Shown here: piece by piece, positions 54,315-63,300 of the stretch
How the letters are laid out: every line of letters begins with the position of its first letter
Numbering within the stretch: position 1 is the stretch's first letter
Assembly (NCBI GenBank): GCA_016719885.1
Contig: JADJYF010000011.1
Coordinates: 133,608-197,607 of the forward strand
From: Pseudomonadota bacterium
GTDB lineage: Bacteria; Pseudomonadota; Gammaproteobacteria; Ga0077536
Length of the DNA stretch: 64,000 nucleotides
Reading direction: 5' to 3'
The notes under the pieces: generated by a model
What the model saw: only the letters and a program-made list of their open reading frames with translations
Databases searched by the model: none
Told to the model about the DNA's origin: nothing
Position numbers and translations under genes: made by a program

Positions 54315-55208
54315 TTACAGGTTCTCGACGAAGAAATCCCTGGCCGCGGCGCTGGTCTCGTCGAATTTCTCGACGTAGGCCTCGTAGTGGTCGGAGTCGA
54401 TGATGTGCAGCTTCTTCGGCCCCGGCACCATGTTGAAGTGGTCGAGCGCGATGTCGGTCGGCGTGCAGGTGTCGAACTCCGAGACGATCATGAGCAGCGG
54501 CGTGGGGCTGATGAGCTTCATGTAGCCGCTCACGTCGTATTCCAGCATGTAGTCGATGGAGCGCAGCGTGACGCGGTTTTCCCAGGTCGACTTCTTGCCC
54601 TTGCCGACGTAGCGGTGAATGAAGTTGTAGGTCTGTTCGCCGGGGAACAGGTGCGGTTCGCTCGGGTCCAGCGTGCACATCTTCATGTACTGCGAGGGCT
54701 TGCCCTCGACGCGGCGCTGACGATCCTCGTCCAGCATCTGGCGGAAGCCCTTCATGTTCACCACCGGCAGGAACTGCTGCAGGTTGCGCACGCCGTTCAT
54801 GAACGGCACCTGGCTGACCACCGCTTTCACGCGCCGATCGAGCGCCGCCACCGCGCACACCGTGCCGCCGGTATAACTCGTGCCCCAGATGCCGATGCGG
54901 TTCGAATCGCATTCCTTGCGCGACTGCGCGAAGGTGATGGCGCTGCGGTAATCGCGCATCTGCATGACCGGGTCGATGTCGGAGCGCGGTTTGCCGTCCG
55001 ATTCGCCCAGGCAGCGGTTGTCATAGACCAGCACTGCCATGCCGGCCTTGCAGAACACCTCGGCGTATTCGTCCAGGCCCATTTCCTTGACGCCCGAAAA
55101 GCCGTGCGCCATGACCACGGTCGGAAACGGACCCTTGCCCTTGGCCGGCTTGTACAGCCAGCCGCGCAGGGTCAGGCCCTCGGATTTGAATTCGATATCG
55201 CTACGCAT
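54315..55208 (-). CDS. Alpha/beta hydrolase (DLH/acetyl xylan esterase-like)
   Basis: 297 residues. The oxyanion region is VVMAHGFSGVKEMGLDEYAEVF, and the nucleophile elbow is GIWGTSYTGG (Ser in GTSYTG). The acid may be in SEFDTCTPTD and the histidine in SDHYEAYV. The N-terminal GLTLRGWLYKPAKGKGPFPTVVM is typical of dienelactone hydrolase-like esterases. A GAGGGG site precedes the ATG. Substrate unknown. Confidence 0.85.
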   Translation of the reverse strand: MRSDIEFKSEGLTLRGWLYKPAKGKGPFPTVVMAHGFSGVKEMGLDEYAEVFCKAGMAVLVYDNRCLGESDGKPRSDIDPVMQMRDYRSAITFAQSRKECDSNRIGIWGTSYTGGTVCAVAALDRRVKAVVSQVPFMNGVRNLQQFLPVVNMKGFRQMLDEDRQRRVEGKPSQYMKMCTLDPSEPHLFPGEQTYNFIHRYVGKGKKSTWENRVTLRSIDYMLEYDVSGYMKLISPTPLLMIVSEFDTCTPTDIALDHFNMVPGPKKLHIIDSDHYEAYVEKFDETSAAARDFFVENL

Positions 55209-55298
55209 GGGAGTCCCCTCGAAAGTTGATGAGCACAATAAAAGCAGGGCTAAAGATAAACGGCCGATGAGACCCGGCGCCAGTGGTCAGCGTCGCGC

Positions 55299-56291
55299 CT
55301 ACAGGTTGCCCAGCACCGGGTGCGGTTTGTAGGGCGCCGCCAGCGCCGCCAGTTCATCGCTGCTCAACACGATGTCGAGCGCGGATGCCGCGTCTTCGAG
55401 ATGCGCAAGCTTGGTGGCGCCGACGATGGGCGCGGTGACACCGTCCTGCGCCAACAGCCAGGCGAGGGCTACCTGCGCATTGGGCACGCCGCGCGCCTTG
55501 GCGATGGCGCTGACCGCGTCGACCACCGCGAAGTCGTCTTCCTGGAAATACATTTCGTCGGCGAACGCGTCACTGCCGGCGCGTACCGTGACGCTGCCGG
55601 CCTTGCCTGCGTCGCGCGTGCGATTGCCGGTCAGGAAGCCGCGCGCGAGCGGGCTCCAGGGAATGACCGCCACACCCTCGGCGCGACACAGCGGCAGCAT
55701 TTCGCGCTCTTCCTCGCGGTACACGAGGTTGTAGTGATTCTGCATGGACACGAAGCGCGTGAGGCCGTGGCGCTCGGCGAGATGCAAGAGTCGTGAGAAC
55801 TCCCAGGCGTACATGCTGGACGCGCCGAGATAGAGCGCCTTGCCGGCTTGCACCACGGCGTGCAGCGCCTCGAGGACCTCCTCCATGGGCGTCACGCGGT
55901 CGAGGCGATGGATCTGGTAGACGTCGACATAGTCGGTGCCGAGGCGCCGCAGCGATTCGTCGATGGCGTGCATGATGTGCTTGCGCGACAGGCCGCGGTT
56001 GTTGTCGCCGGCGCCCATCGGGAAGAACACCTTGGTCGCGATCACGACATCCTCGCGACGCGCGCCATAGGCGCGCATGGCGCGGCCGAGAATGCGTTCG
56101 CTTTCGCCCAGCGAATAGACGTCGGCGGTATCGAAGAAATTGATGCCGAGCTCGAAGGCGCGTGCGAAGAAGGGCATGGACGCGTTCTCGTCCAGCACCC
56201 AGTCGCGCCAGCTCGGCGAGCCATAGCTCATGCAGCCCAGGCACAGGCGCGACACGCGCAGCCCGGTATTGCCGAAATTGATGGTTTGCAT
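55299..56291 (-). CDS. Aldo/keto reductase (YajO/AKR11-like)
   Basis: 330 residues of the TIM-barrel NADPH reductase family. The catalytic tetrad is visible: Asp in FFDTADVYSLGESE, Tyr in the same segment, Lys in VVIATKVFFP and His in DVYQIHRLD. The C-terminal VALAWLLAQDGVTAPIVGATKLAHLEDA binds cofactor. ATG 56291 has an AGGAGA site. Confidence 0.9.
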   Translation of the reverse strand: MQTINFGNTGLRVSRLCLGCMSYGSPSWRDWVLDENASMPFFARAFELGINFFDTADVYSLGESERILGRAMRAYGARREDVVIATKVFFPMGAGDNNRGLSRKHIMHAIDESLRRLGTDYVDVYQIHRLDRVTPMEEVLEALHAVVQAGKALYLGASSMYAWEFSRLLHLAERHGLTRFVSMQNHYNLVYREEEREMLPLCRAEGVAVIPWSPLARGFLTGNRTRDAGKAGSVTVRAGSDAFADEMYFQEDDFAVVDAVSAIAKARGVPNAQVALAWLLAQDGVTAPIVGATKLAHLEDAASALDIVLSSDELAALAAPYKPHPVLGNL

Positions 56292-56340
56292 TGGCGTTGA
56301 TCTCCTGGAGTCATAGGGCCACAAACGGTGGCCGGCGGTT

Positions 56341-56346
56341 TATAGT
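56341..56346 (+). promoter_or_regulatory. Candidate -10 element for the small cupin gene
   Basis: TATAGT, 27 bases before the ATG at 56374, with GCCACA 17 bases upstream as a partial -35. Confidence 0.35.
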
Positions 56347-56373
56347 GGCGCCCCGAGTCACGGAGACCGTCCC

Positions 56374-56640
56374 ATGAACGAAGCCACGTTCCGCGTCATG
56401 CTCGCCAGCAAGGGTTTTCCCGAGCCCACCGTCATCGAGCGCGAGGCGAACCTCGTCACCACCGACCACGTGCATGATTACACGGCCTGCGCGCTCATCC
56501 TCGACGGCCAGATCAGCGTCGTCACCGCCGACCGCACCACCACCTGCGGGCCGGGCGACATCTTCAGCCTCGACGGCGGCATCACCCACCACGAACAATA
56601 CGGTCCGGCCGGCGCGCGCCTGTTGTTCAGCAAGCGCTAG
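56374..56640 (+). CDS. Small single-domain cupin protein
   Basis: 88 residues. The first cupin motif is HVHDYTACALILDGQISV and the second GPGDIFSLDGGITHHEQYG, giving two or three histidines and a glutamate as probable metal ligands. Such short cupins bind metal or act as simple sensors or isomerases; function unknown. It is divergent from the aldo/keto reductase gene. Confidence 0.78.
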   Translation: MNEATFRVMLASKGFPEPTVIEREANLVTTDHVHDYTACALILDGQISVVTADRTTTCGPGDIFSLDGGITHHEQYGPAGARLLFSKR

Positions 56641-56671
56641 CGCCACGCCGCGCTGCGGCAGGCGCGCCCGC

Positions 56672-57061
56672 TCACGACAACGCGTGGCTGATCTGTTCGA
56701 TGGCCTCCATGGTCCAGGCGCCGCGAATGTCGTCGGGGTTGACGGAGACCATGAAGGCGGTCAAGCGCCTGATGACCGCGGGCGTGCCGATGTTGACCAG
56801 GCCGTCGAGCGCATTCATCCAGGTCTGCTCGTGCACGTCGTCGAGCGCGCTCATGAAAAAATCGAGGGCCGATTCATCGCCGAAGCGGCCGATGACGAAC
56901 ACGATGCCGGCGCGGATGTCGGCATTGCGCGCGTGCCAGAACTCGTCGATGAGATCGCCTATCACGAGCGGCGACAGGGCCAGCAGGTTGGCCACCGCCT
57001 GCTGCGCGCCGGGCGATGCCAACTGGCGCACCTCGCCAGCGATGTAAGCGCGAAAACTCAC
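56672..57061 (-). CDS. Small HEAT-repeat-like protein
   Basis: 129 residues, all alpha-helical. Repeating pairs such as LIDEFWHARNADIRAGIVFVIGRFGDESALDFF and LVNIGTPAVIRRLTAF (in parts) suggest three or four HEAT-like repeats. GTG 57061 begins 4 bases after the dioxygenase stop, so it is probably co-translated with it. Partner unknown. Confidence 0.6.
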   Translation of the reverse strand: MSFRAYIAGEVRQLASPGAQQAVANLLALSPLVIGDLIDEFWHARNADIRAGIVFVIGRFGDESALDFFMSALDDVHEQTWMNALDGLVNIGTPAVIRRLTAFMVSVNPDDIRGAWTMEAIEQISHALS

Positions 57062-57065
57062 TCGC

Positions 57066-57935
57066 TCAGGCGGCCATCAGCCGTGCATTGATGGCGCTCT
57101 CGGTTTCGATGTCGCCCTTGATGCGGGTGTGCATCATGACGCGCTCCTGGGTGTAATCGTAAGGACAGGCGCGGTGCAAGAGGCTGCGGTTGTCCCACAC
57201 CGCCACGTCGCCCGGCTGCCAGTGATGGGTATGCACGCGCGGCGGCTGGCAGATGAAATCGTTGAGCTGCTTGATCAGCGCTTCGGCCTCGGCCTGCTCC
57301 ATGCCCGGAATGCGCGCGGCGTGGCGCCCCACGTACAGCGCCGCGCGGCCGGTCACGGGATGGATCTTGACCAGCGGCCGCAGCGGCGATTCACCGGCGA
57401 AGAAGCCGTAACCGGCGCCCACTTCCACCTGGTGACCCATCTTCGCCTGGGAATAGAAATAGGAATGATGGGCGGCGAGGCCGGCGATGCGTGCGCGGGT
57501 CGCGTCGTCCAGCGCGTCGTAGGCGGCACGCGCGTCGGCCCATTGCGTCTGGCTGCCGCTGCTCGGAATGACATGGGCCGACAGCACCGCGGCCTTGGAC
57601 GCCAGGCGCATGTAGGAACTGTCGGTGTGCCAGCCTTCGTTGCCGCGCAGGAGTTTCATGCGATCCGATTCGGCTTCGAGCACTTTACCGTCGGGCGCCT
57701 TGTTGGCGATGGGAATGGTGGTCATGCCTTCCGCCAGCACCTCGATGTCGCCGAAGCGCAATGCGAATTCGAGCTGCGCCTTGGCGCTCAAGTGCTGGCC
57801 GGGAAAGAACAGCACGCCGTACTCGAGAAACGCGCTTTCGATGTCGCGCCACTCGGCGTCACTCAAGGCGCTGAGCTGGATACCGGTGATCACCGCGCCC
57901 AGCGTGGCGTCGGTGGGGCGCAGGGACAGCGACAT
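57066..57935 (-). CDS. TauD/TfdA-family 2-oxoglutarate dioxygenase
   Basis: 289 residues. Iron ligands are the EGWHTDSSYMR segment (H-x-D) and the later NRSLLHRACPYD histidine; the 2-oxoglutarate arginine is in VMMHTRIKGD. LEYGVLFFPGQHLS and HPVTGRAALYVGRHAARIPG are typical. Members oxidise taurine, alkyl sulfates, 2,4-D or lipids. ATG 57935 has a GAGGAG site. Confidence 0.9.
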   Translation of the reverse strand: MSLSLRPTDATLGAVITGIQLSALSDAEWRDIESAFLEYGVLFFPGQHLSAKAQLEFALRFGDIEVLAEGMTTIPIANKAPDGKVLEAESDRMKLLRGNEGWHTDSSYMRLASKAAVLSAHVIPSSGSQTQWADARAAYDALDDATRARIAGLAAHHSYFYSQAKMGHQVEVGAGYGFFAGESPLRPLVKIHPVTGRAALYVGRHAARIPGMEQAEAEALIKQLNDFICQPPRVHTHHWQPGDVAVWDNRSLLHRACPYDYTQERVMMHTRIKGDIETESAINARLMAA

Positions 57936-58055
57936 GGCGGCACTCCTCGGGCGCGTGGACATTGAGGCTGAGTATAGGCAGAAGGCCGGGCCCCGCGTCA
58001 TGCCGCAATCGGGCAGGTGCGATGCGCCGGCCCCCTGTCGCGGCGCCCACCCGAG

Positions 58056-58061
58056 TACACT
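58056..58061 (+). promoter_or_regulatory. Candidate -10 element for the GFA-family gene
   Basis: TACACT with a GC-rich discriminator, 37 bases before the ATG at 58099. Confidence 0.3.
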
Positions 58062-58098
58062 GGCGCTCCACGCAACACGCATCCCCGAGGGCACGGTC

Positions 58099-58506
58099 AT
58101 GGAATTTTCAGGTCATTGTTACTGCGGCAAGATTCACTACCACGTCGCCGGCGAGCCGGTCATCAAGGTGCAATGCCATTGCCGCGAATGCCAGTACCTG
58201 TCCGGCGGCGGCGCCAATGTCACCATCGGCATGCCGGCCGCCGGCTTCGCATACACCCAGGGCACGCCCAAGCAATTCGCGCGCGCGGATCTGGCCAACC
58301 CGGTGACCCGTGAATTCTGTCCCGACTGCGGCACGCAGCTCTTGAGCCGCGCGCCCCATGCCTTGCCGAACGTGGTGCTGCTGAAGGTCGGCACCATGGA
58401 CGACCCGGCCATGTTCAAGCCGGACCTCGCCATCTTCACTTGCGATGCCCAGCCCTTCCAGCATGTGCCGGACGGCATGCCGGCCTTCGAACGCATGCCG
58501 GGCTGA
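58099..58506 (+). CDS. GFA-family (CENP-V/glutathione-dependent formaldehyde-activating) protein
   Basis: 135 residues. The zinc ligands appear in GHCYCGKIHY, VQCHCRECQYLSGG and REFCPDCGTQLL, the three-part cysteine pattern of the Mss4-like GFA fold. Members are annotated as glutathione-dependent formaldehyde-activating enzymes, but most are untested. ATG 58099 is chosen because the fold starts at once. Confidence 0.88.
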   Translation: MEFSGHCYCGKIHYHVAGEPVIKVQCHCRECQYLSGGGANVTIGMPAAGFAYTQGTPKQFARADLANPVTREFCPDCGTQLLSRAPHALPNVVLLKVGTMDDPAMFKPDLAIFTCDAQPFQHVPDGMPAFERMPG

Positions 58507-58555
58507 AGCGCGGCGCGATCCGCCGTGCCGCCGTTGCGCGGGACGGCGGATGCCC

Positions 58556-59317
58556 TTACTGCACGCCGCCGTGCACGTAGATGCGTTCGCCGCTCACGTA
58601 GGTGTTTTGCGGCGACACCAGGTAGCTCACCAGGCCGGCGAGATCTTCCGGCTCGCAGATGCGGCCGAAGCCCATCTCGGCATTCAGCTCGTGGATGTCC
58701 TGCTTGACGCCGTACACCGCCTTGGCGAGGCGCTCGCCCATCTCGGTCGCGGTCAGCGGCGCGCACACGGTGTTGACGAAGATGCCGTCGCCATGGACTT
58801 CCTTGGCGAGCGTCGCGCTGAGTGCTTCGAGCGCCGCCTTGCCCATGTTGTAGGGCGCACCATTGGCGCTCATGTGACGCGTGGCGATGCTCGAGATCAT
58901 GATGATGTCGCCGCGCGGCTGGGTGCGCATGACCGGCACCAGCAGGTGGGAAAGGAAGAACGGGCCGAACGCATGGGTGCGCACCACCCGTTCCATCTCG
59001 GCCGGATCGGTATCGGCCACGCTGCGGCCGCGGCTGGCGATGCCGGCGTTGTTGACAAGGATGCTCACCGGACCGAGATCGCGACAGGCGGCATCGACCG
59101 CGCCGCGGCAGGCTTCGAGATCGTCGACCGACGCCGCGTAGGCGCGTGCGCGCCGGCCCAGCGCTTCGATCTCCTTGACGGTCTCATCGGCCGCCGCGGC
59201 ATCGCGGCGATAGAAGATCACGATGTCGGCGCCGTCGCGCGCCAGGCCGAGGGCGATGGCTTTGCCGATGCCGCGTCCGCCACCGGTCACGAGTGCGATT
59301 CTGCCTTTCAAGTGCAT
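58556..59317 (-). CDS. Short-chain dehydrogenase/reductase (FabG-like)
   Basis: 253 residues. The NAD(P) site is VTGGGRGIGKAIALGLARDGA, NNAG is in ILVNNAGIASRG, the catalytic Ser in MISSIATRH and the Tyr-x-x-x-Lys in APYNMGKAALEAL. The C-terminal PEDLAGLVSYLVSPQNTYVSGERIYVHGG (in parts) is typical of FabG-like 3-oxoacyl reductases. Substrate unknown. ATG 59317. Confidence 0.9.
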   Translation of the reverse strand: MHLKGRIALVTGGGRGIGKAIALGLARDGADIVIFYRRDAAAADETVKEIEALGRRARAYAASVDDLEACRGAVDAACRDLGPVSILVNNAGIASRGRSVADTDPAEMERVVRTHAFGPFFLSHLLVPVMRTQPRGDIIMISSIATRHMSANGAPYNMGKAALEALSATLAKEVHGDGIFVNTVCAPLTATEMGERLAKAVYGVKQDIHELNAEMGFGRICEPEDLAGLVSYLVSPQNTYVSGERIYVHGGVQ

Positions 59318-59462
59318 GATGATTTGATCCTGTGCGGGGTCGTGGATGAACAAGCCTGGTGACGATTGTAGCCGCACGGCGCCGACCGCCGGCGTTGACC
59401 ACGGCCGGCGGACGCGCGTAAATCAGCGGCTGCCGTGACGAGCTGCACCAGGGAGCGCGCCA

Positions 59463-60503
59463 ATGTCCGACCGGGCCCCGCATGACGACGGCCTCGATGC
59501 CAGCACCACACGCGTGGTGGAGTTCATGCGCTTTTTCGAACAGTGGCAGCAGACCCTCGATTTCCGCCAGCCGCAGGGCGCGCGGCAGCGCCTGCGCGAA
59601 TGTCATGCGTCCTTGCTGGCGGCGCTGCCGACCCACATCGGGCATCGACGCCTGGGCGCCGTCATCGAACTGTGGTCGCGCGCGGTTTCACGCCTGGTGA
59701 CGGCGGCGGGCGCCGATTTCGCGCTGGCCTTCATCGAAAGTCGTCGCCTGTGGTGCGAAGGCCTGGCGCTGGCCTATGGCCTGCGTGGCGAGTTCGAACA
59801 GTTGGCGGCCTACTGGGGGAGCGAGCCCGGCGCGCCGCGAGCGCCGGCCATGGATGGCGAGCTGCCCGTCGGTGTCATGCAGCAGGCCGCGGGCGACGCC
59901 CATGCCGGCTACGCGCTCTACGTGCCGGAAGACTATTCGCCCGCGCGGCCGCCGCCACTCATCGTGTGCCTGCACGGCGCCTACGGCCATGGCCATGAAT
60001 ACCTGTGGACCTGGATGCGGGTCGCGCATCGCGCCGGCGCCATGGTGCTGGCGCCCAAGTCGCGCGGGCCGACCTGGTCATTGTCGGAGCCCGAGGTCGA
60101 CATCGGTTCGGTGCGCGCGATGCTGGCCGAACTGGCGGTCCGCTACCGTTACGATGCGCGGCGCGTGCTGTTGTCGGGCTTGTCCGACGGCGGCAGCTTC
60201 GCCTATTGCCTCGGGCTGTCGTGTCCTTCGCTGTGGAGTGGCGTCGCGCCCATCGCCGGCGTGCTGCATCCGGTCATGGACGCGCTGCTGCGCGCCAGGC
60301 ATGGCCTGGGGCTGCCGCTGTTCGTGGTGCACGGCGGGCGGGATTTCATCTTCGACGTGCGCAGCGTGCGTTCGCACTGCGCGCTGCTGACCGAGCTCGG
60401 CTACACGCTCACCTATACCGAACTGCCGGAATGGGGACACGCCTATACCGACGCCATCAACGAGGAACGGGTGTGGCCTTGGTTCGCGGCGCTGGCGCCA
60501 TGA
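59463..60503 (+). CDS. Alpha/beta hydrolase (phospholipase/carboxylesterase-like)
   Basis: 346 residues. A helical N-terminal half (about 1-130) precedes an esterase domain with LIVCLHGAYGHGHEYLWTWMR (oxyanion), LLSGLSDGGSFAYCLGL (Ser in GLSDGG), FVVHGGRDFIFDVRSVR (Asp) and PEWGHAYTDAI (His). The helical extension is unusual for the family and unassigned. An AGGGAG site precedes the ATG. Its stop overlaps the greB start (ATGA). Confidence 0.82.
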   Translation: MSDRAPHDDGLDASTTRVVEFMRFFEQWQQTLDFRQPQGARQRLRECHASLLAALPTHIGHRRLGAVIELWSRAVSRLVTAAGADFALAFIESRRLWCEGLALAYGLRGEFEQLAAYWGSEPGAPRAPAMDGELPVGVMQQAAGDAHAGYALYVPEDYSPARPPPLIVCLHGAYGHGHEYLWTWMRVAHRAGAMVLAPKSRGPTWSLSEPEVDIGSVRAMLAELAVRYRYDARRVLLSGLSDGGSFAYCLGLSCPSLWSGVAPIAGVLHPVMDALLRARHGLGLPLFVVHGGRDFIFDVRSVRSHCALLTELGYTLTYTELPEWGHAYTDAINEERVWPWFAALAP

Positions 60504-61000
60504 GCCGCTGGCGAGCCCCACGCGAAGCGAGCACGCCCTACATCACCGCGCGTGGCTACCGGGCCTTGGAAGCGGAGGCGCGCGCCCTGTGGTCGCGGCG
60601 TCGCGAAGTGGTGGTGCACCTGGCCGCCGCCGCGGCCGAGGGCGACCGCTCGGAAAACGCCGAGTACATCTACCGCAAGAAGGAACTGCGCGAAATCGAC
60701 CGCCGGCTCGGCTACCTGCAGCGCCGCATGCCGACGTTGACGGTGGTGCGCACCACGCCGCAAGACGCCTCGCGCGTGTTCTTCGGCGCGCTGGTCGAGC
60801 TCGAGGACGAGCAGGGCGACCTCAAGCGCCTGCGTATCGTCGGCGCCGATGAAGCCGACGCCGGGCGCGGCGAGATCAGCATCGACGCGCCGGTGGCGCG
60901 CGCCCTGCTGGGCCGTGCGCTGGACGACGAAGTCGCACTCGGCGACGTGCTGCAGCGCTGCACCATCGTCGACATCAGTTATCCCGATCCGACCCTGTAG
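60500..61000 (+). CDS. greB: Transcription elongation factor GreB
   Basis: 166 residues. YITARGYRALEAEARALWSRRREVV starts the N-terminal coiled coil; the tip carries AAAEGDRSENAEYIYRKKELREIDRRL (in parts), with the acidic DxxE tip residues. The C-terminal FKBP-like domain has DVLQRCTIVDISYPD. GreB stimulates cleavage of backtracked RNA by RNA polymerase. It overlaps the esterase gene by 4 bases. Its TAG stop is formed by the head of a diverged REP unit. Confidence 0.92.
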   Translation: MSRWRAPREASTPYITARGYRALEAEARALWSRRREVVVHLAAAAAEGDRSENAEYIYRKKELREIDRRLGYLQRRMPTLTVVRTTPQDASRVFFGALVELEDEQGDLKRLRIVGADEADAGRGEISIDAPVARALLGRALDDEVALGDVLQRCTIVDISYPDPTL

Positions 61001-61018
61001 ATGCGATTTCAAGCGCAC
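60997..61018 (+). repeat. Diverged REP palindrome, family A
   Basis: GTAG head with arms ATGCGATT and AAGCGCAC around TC. The stem is damaged but the 4+8+2+8 layout is kept. It supplies the greB stop codon. Confidence 0.55.
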
Positions 61019-61036
61019 GTTCCAGCGTGCCCCGCG

Positions 61037-61465
61037 TCATTGCGCCGGCCCGCGAAGCAGCGCCGCAGCGATGGCCGCGGCCAGGGCCGCGGTGTCCACT
61101 GGTTTGGCCAGCAGCGCCGCGATGCCGAGTTCGTCGGCAATCCTGGCGTTGAGCGTGGCGCTGTGACCGGTCATGAGGATGATCGGCAGATCGGGCTTGA
61201 TGGCCTTGCAACGCATGGCGAGTTCCGAGCCGGTCAGCTTGGGCATGGTCTGGTCGCTGATCGCGAAGTCGCGGTGTCGTTGCCGCCGGACGCGGAAGAT
61301 GTCGAAACGGGTGCCTTGGCCGGCCGCCGTCGCGACGCTGATGTGACCGTGATTGCGGTGCACGATGCCATGCACCATGGCCAGCCCGAGTCCCGTGCCG
61401 CGGCCGACGGACTTGGTGCTGAACAGCGGTTCGAAGATGCCTTGCACGTTGCGAGAATGGCTCAT
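61037..61465 (-). pseudogene. Remnant of a hybrid histidine kinase/receiver protein
   Basis: The open frame joins the end of an ATPase domain (FEPLFSTKSVGRGTGLGLAMVHG, HRNHGHISVATAAGQGTRFDIF) directly to the second half of a receiver (AISDQTMPKLTGSEL, DLPIILMTGHSA, LLAKPVDTAA). The receiver's first 50 or so residues with the acidic pair are missing, as is everything before the G2 box. The junction (VRRQRHRD) lies near 61270-61290. A deletion in the genome or an assembly error would both explain it. Confidence 0.8.
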
Positions 61466-61834
61466 CGGCAATCTCCAGAGCACGGGTGGGTCCTTCCGGC
61501 AGTGCTCCGGCGCTGCGTGGGCGCGGACAGGGGCGGGCGCGGTGGACCGTTCAAACTGGCGCCGCGGGGACGCGGCGGGCCCTCGACTGGGGCAAGGCAT
61601 GCGGCGAAGGGCAGGTCGAAGGCGCGACCACCAAGGCGTGGGGCGGACGGCCGAGCCGGGGCATAATGCCACACGGCTCGTGCCGTATATCGGCCAGTGG
61701 CGCGGAAACTTGCATGGCGTCGATGATGGCGCGCGCCTGCGCCCGGGATGGGAGGGCGGGCACATGCTTCGCCATGGACATGGAGCCGTGCTCGCCGAAA
61801 CGATAGTCTGACTGCATTACCACACGGGAACCGT
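61466..61834. other. Stretch without a supported gene
   Basis: About 370 bases. Several short frames are open but none matches a known family or has a good start. It contains GCATAATG near 61662, which could be a -10 element. Given the damage on both sides, it may be the eroded N-terminal part of the kinase or of a lost gene. Confidence 0.5.
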
Positions 61835-62471
61835 CATGCCGCTGTTCGACCGCATTCTGAATCCCATGCTTCCCAGGACCGTCTGGAACGACTGATCGAG
61901 AAAGGCTGGCGCCGGGCGCCGACACCGCGGCCATCGATGCGGTGATCTGGAAGCCGTTCGGCGAGCGCTGGGCCGATGTTCACCGACCTCATCGGCTTCT
62001 CGCGCCATGTCGCCGAGTTCCGGCATCGTGCAGTTCCTGCAGACCATCCATATTTCCCATCGCCTGCTGGTGCCGTGCCTGGAACCCCGGTGCAGGCATC
62101 CTGCTCAAGACCCGAAGGCGACAGCATGCTGGTGATCTTCCGCAGCCCTGGCGATGCCGCACGCCGCCATCGACATGCACGCTGCCTGTCGGCCTACAAT
62201 AACGCCTGTGCGACCGCGCGCCGAGCACGTGCTGCTGGGCGTCGGGGTGGAGGCTATGGCGACGTGTTGCGCATCGGCGATGCCGACGTGTTCGGCGCCG
62301 AGAACAATGCCGCCGCCAAGCTCGGTGAACACCGCCGTGGCCGGCGGATCCTGCTGGACCGCCGCCGCACGAGGCGGTGGCGGCGGATGGACACGATGGC
62401 TTCGAGGCGCCTCGAAGTCCGCCGCCCGGTACGCACGTGGCCTATCGCCTGCGCTCACTGCCAGCGTCTAG
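61835..62471 (+). pseudogene. Class III adenylate cyclase gene broken by several frameshifts
   Basis: Pieces in three frames line up as one protein: a start MPLFDRIL, then MFTDLIGFSRHVAEF-like (metal Asp in FTDLIGFS), HISHRLLVPCLE, GILLKT, DSMLVIFRSPGDAA, then AAIDMHAACR and EHVLLGVGVG. It continues with GYGDVLRIGDADVFGAE, AAAKLGE, TAVAGG and HVAYRLRSLPA. At least five or six single-base insertions or deletions are needed to read it through. No single frame exceeds about 100 codons. Confidence 0.7.
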
Positions 62472-62541
62472 CCGTCGCGCTGGATCCCCCGCGCCGCGCT
62501 CGGGCAGAATGCCGCGCTGCGAGCGAACCTGAAGGCCGGGC

Positions 62542-63019
62542 ATGACGCTTCCGGAAAATGGCTTGTGCGAACACCGCGTGACGGTCGCGACTGGCTCGAT
62601 TACAACGAGCCACGAACGTCGCCAATACCTCTGCAAGGCCTTCGACGACGCCGGCGAAGGGTTGACCCTGGTCATCGGCATGGGCGCCGACTACACGCGC
62701 CGTACCCATAATTCCTGGTCGCGCGCTCGAATCCCACACACGTTCCAGAACGAACGCTGCTCGGTGACGACCTGCACCGAATCACGCGTGCTCGATTTCG
62801 ACGACAAGAAGATGCACTCTACCAGGAGATGTATCGCGGTGACGAATTGCTCGCCACCCACGAGCAACTGGGCTTGCACTTCGACACCGTCGCGCGCCGC
62901 GCCAGCTCTCACGCCGGCCGTGCGCAGCTCTCGAACACTGCATGGCGCAGCGCCAACTGGCGCGACCGGTGGCCGTCGGGCGTTCCATCGGCATCAGGCG
63001 CAGCAAGCCGGCGGCCTGA
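62542..63019 (+). pseudogene. Hot-dog thioesterase gene broken by frameshifts
   Basis: In shifting frames the sequence gives DWLDYNE, then (after an indel near 62610) TNVANYL-like, CKAFDDAGEGLTLVIGMGADYTRRTHN, RVLDFDDKKMH and LYQEMYRGDELLATHEQLGLHFDT (in parts). This pattern (W.DYN.H.N...Y, L..HI.Y-like, H.F.EMYR.D...ATSEQ) is that of the betainyl-CoA/carnitine-pathway thioesterase family. Indels occur near 62610, 62633, 62720 and 62820. Confidence 0.65.
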
Positions 63020-63056
63020 ACGCCGGCCCGCCCCGCACCCGGTCCCGAGGATTGCC

Positions 63057-63300
63057 ATGCGACTGAACACCCACGTGCGACAGACCGGCTGGCTGCTGCT
63101 GGCCGTGGTCGCGTTGCTCGGCACCTGGTCGCAGATCCTGGACTATCTCGAGCTGTCGTTCCTCGACGCGCAGCGCCAGTTCTGGCGCGACACCTTGCTG
63201 CATCCCGCCAGCCGTTTCGCCACCATCGATTTGATTTTCGTGTGTATCGCCGCGAGCGCGTGGATGCTGGCCGAAGCGCGCCGCCTGCGCATCGGCATGG
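63057..63300 (+). pseudogene. DUF2834-family membrane protein, 3' end missing
   Basis: The frame from ATG 63057 reads MRLNTHVRQTGWLLLAVVA, LLGTWSQILDYLELSFLDA, QRQFWRDTLLHPASRF and ATIDLIFVCIAASAWMLAEARRLRIGM, the usual DUF2834 layout with two helices and the EARRL turn. The last helix is missing. At about 63300 the sequence switches to the antisense of a pirin gene. A GAGG site precedes the ATG. Confidence 0.7.
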
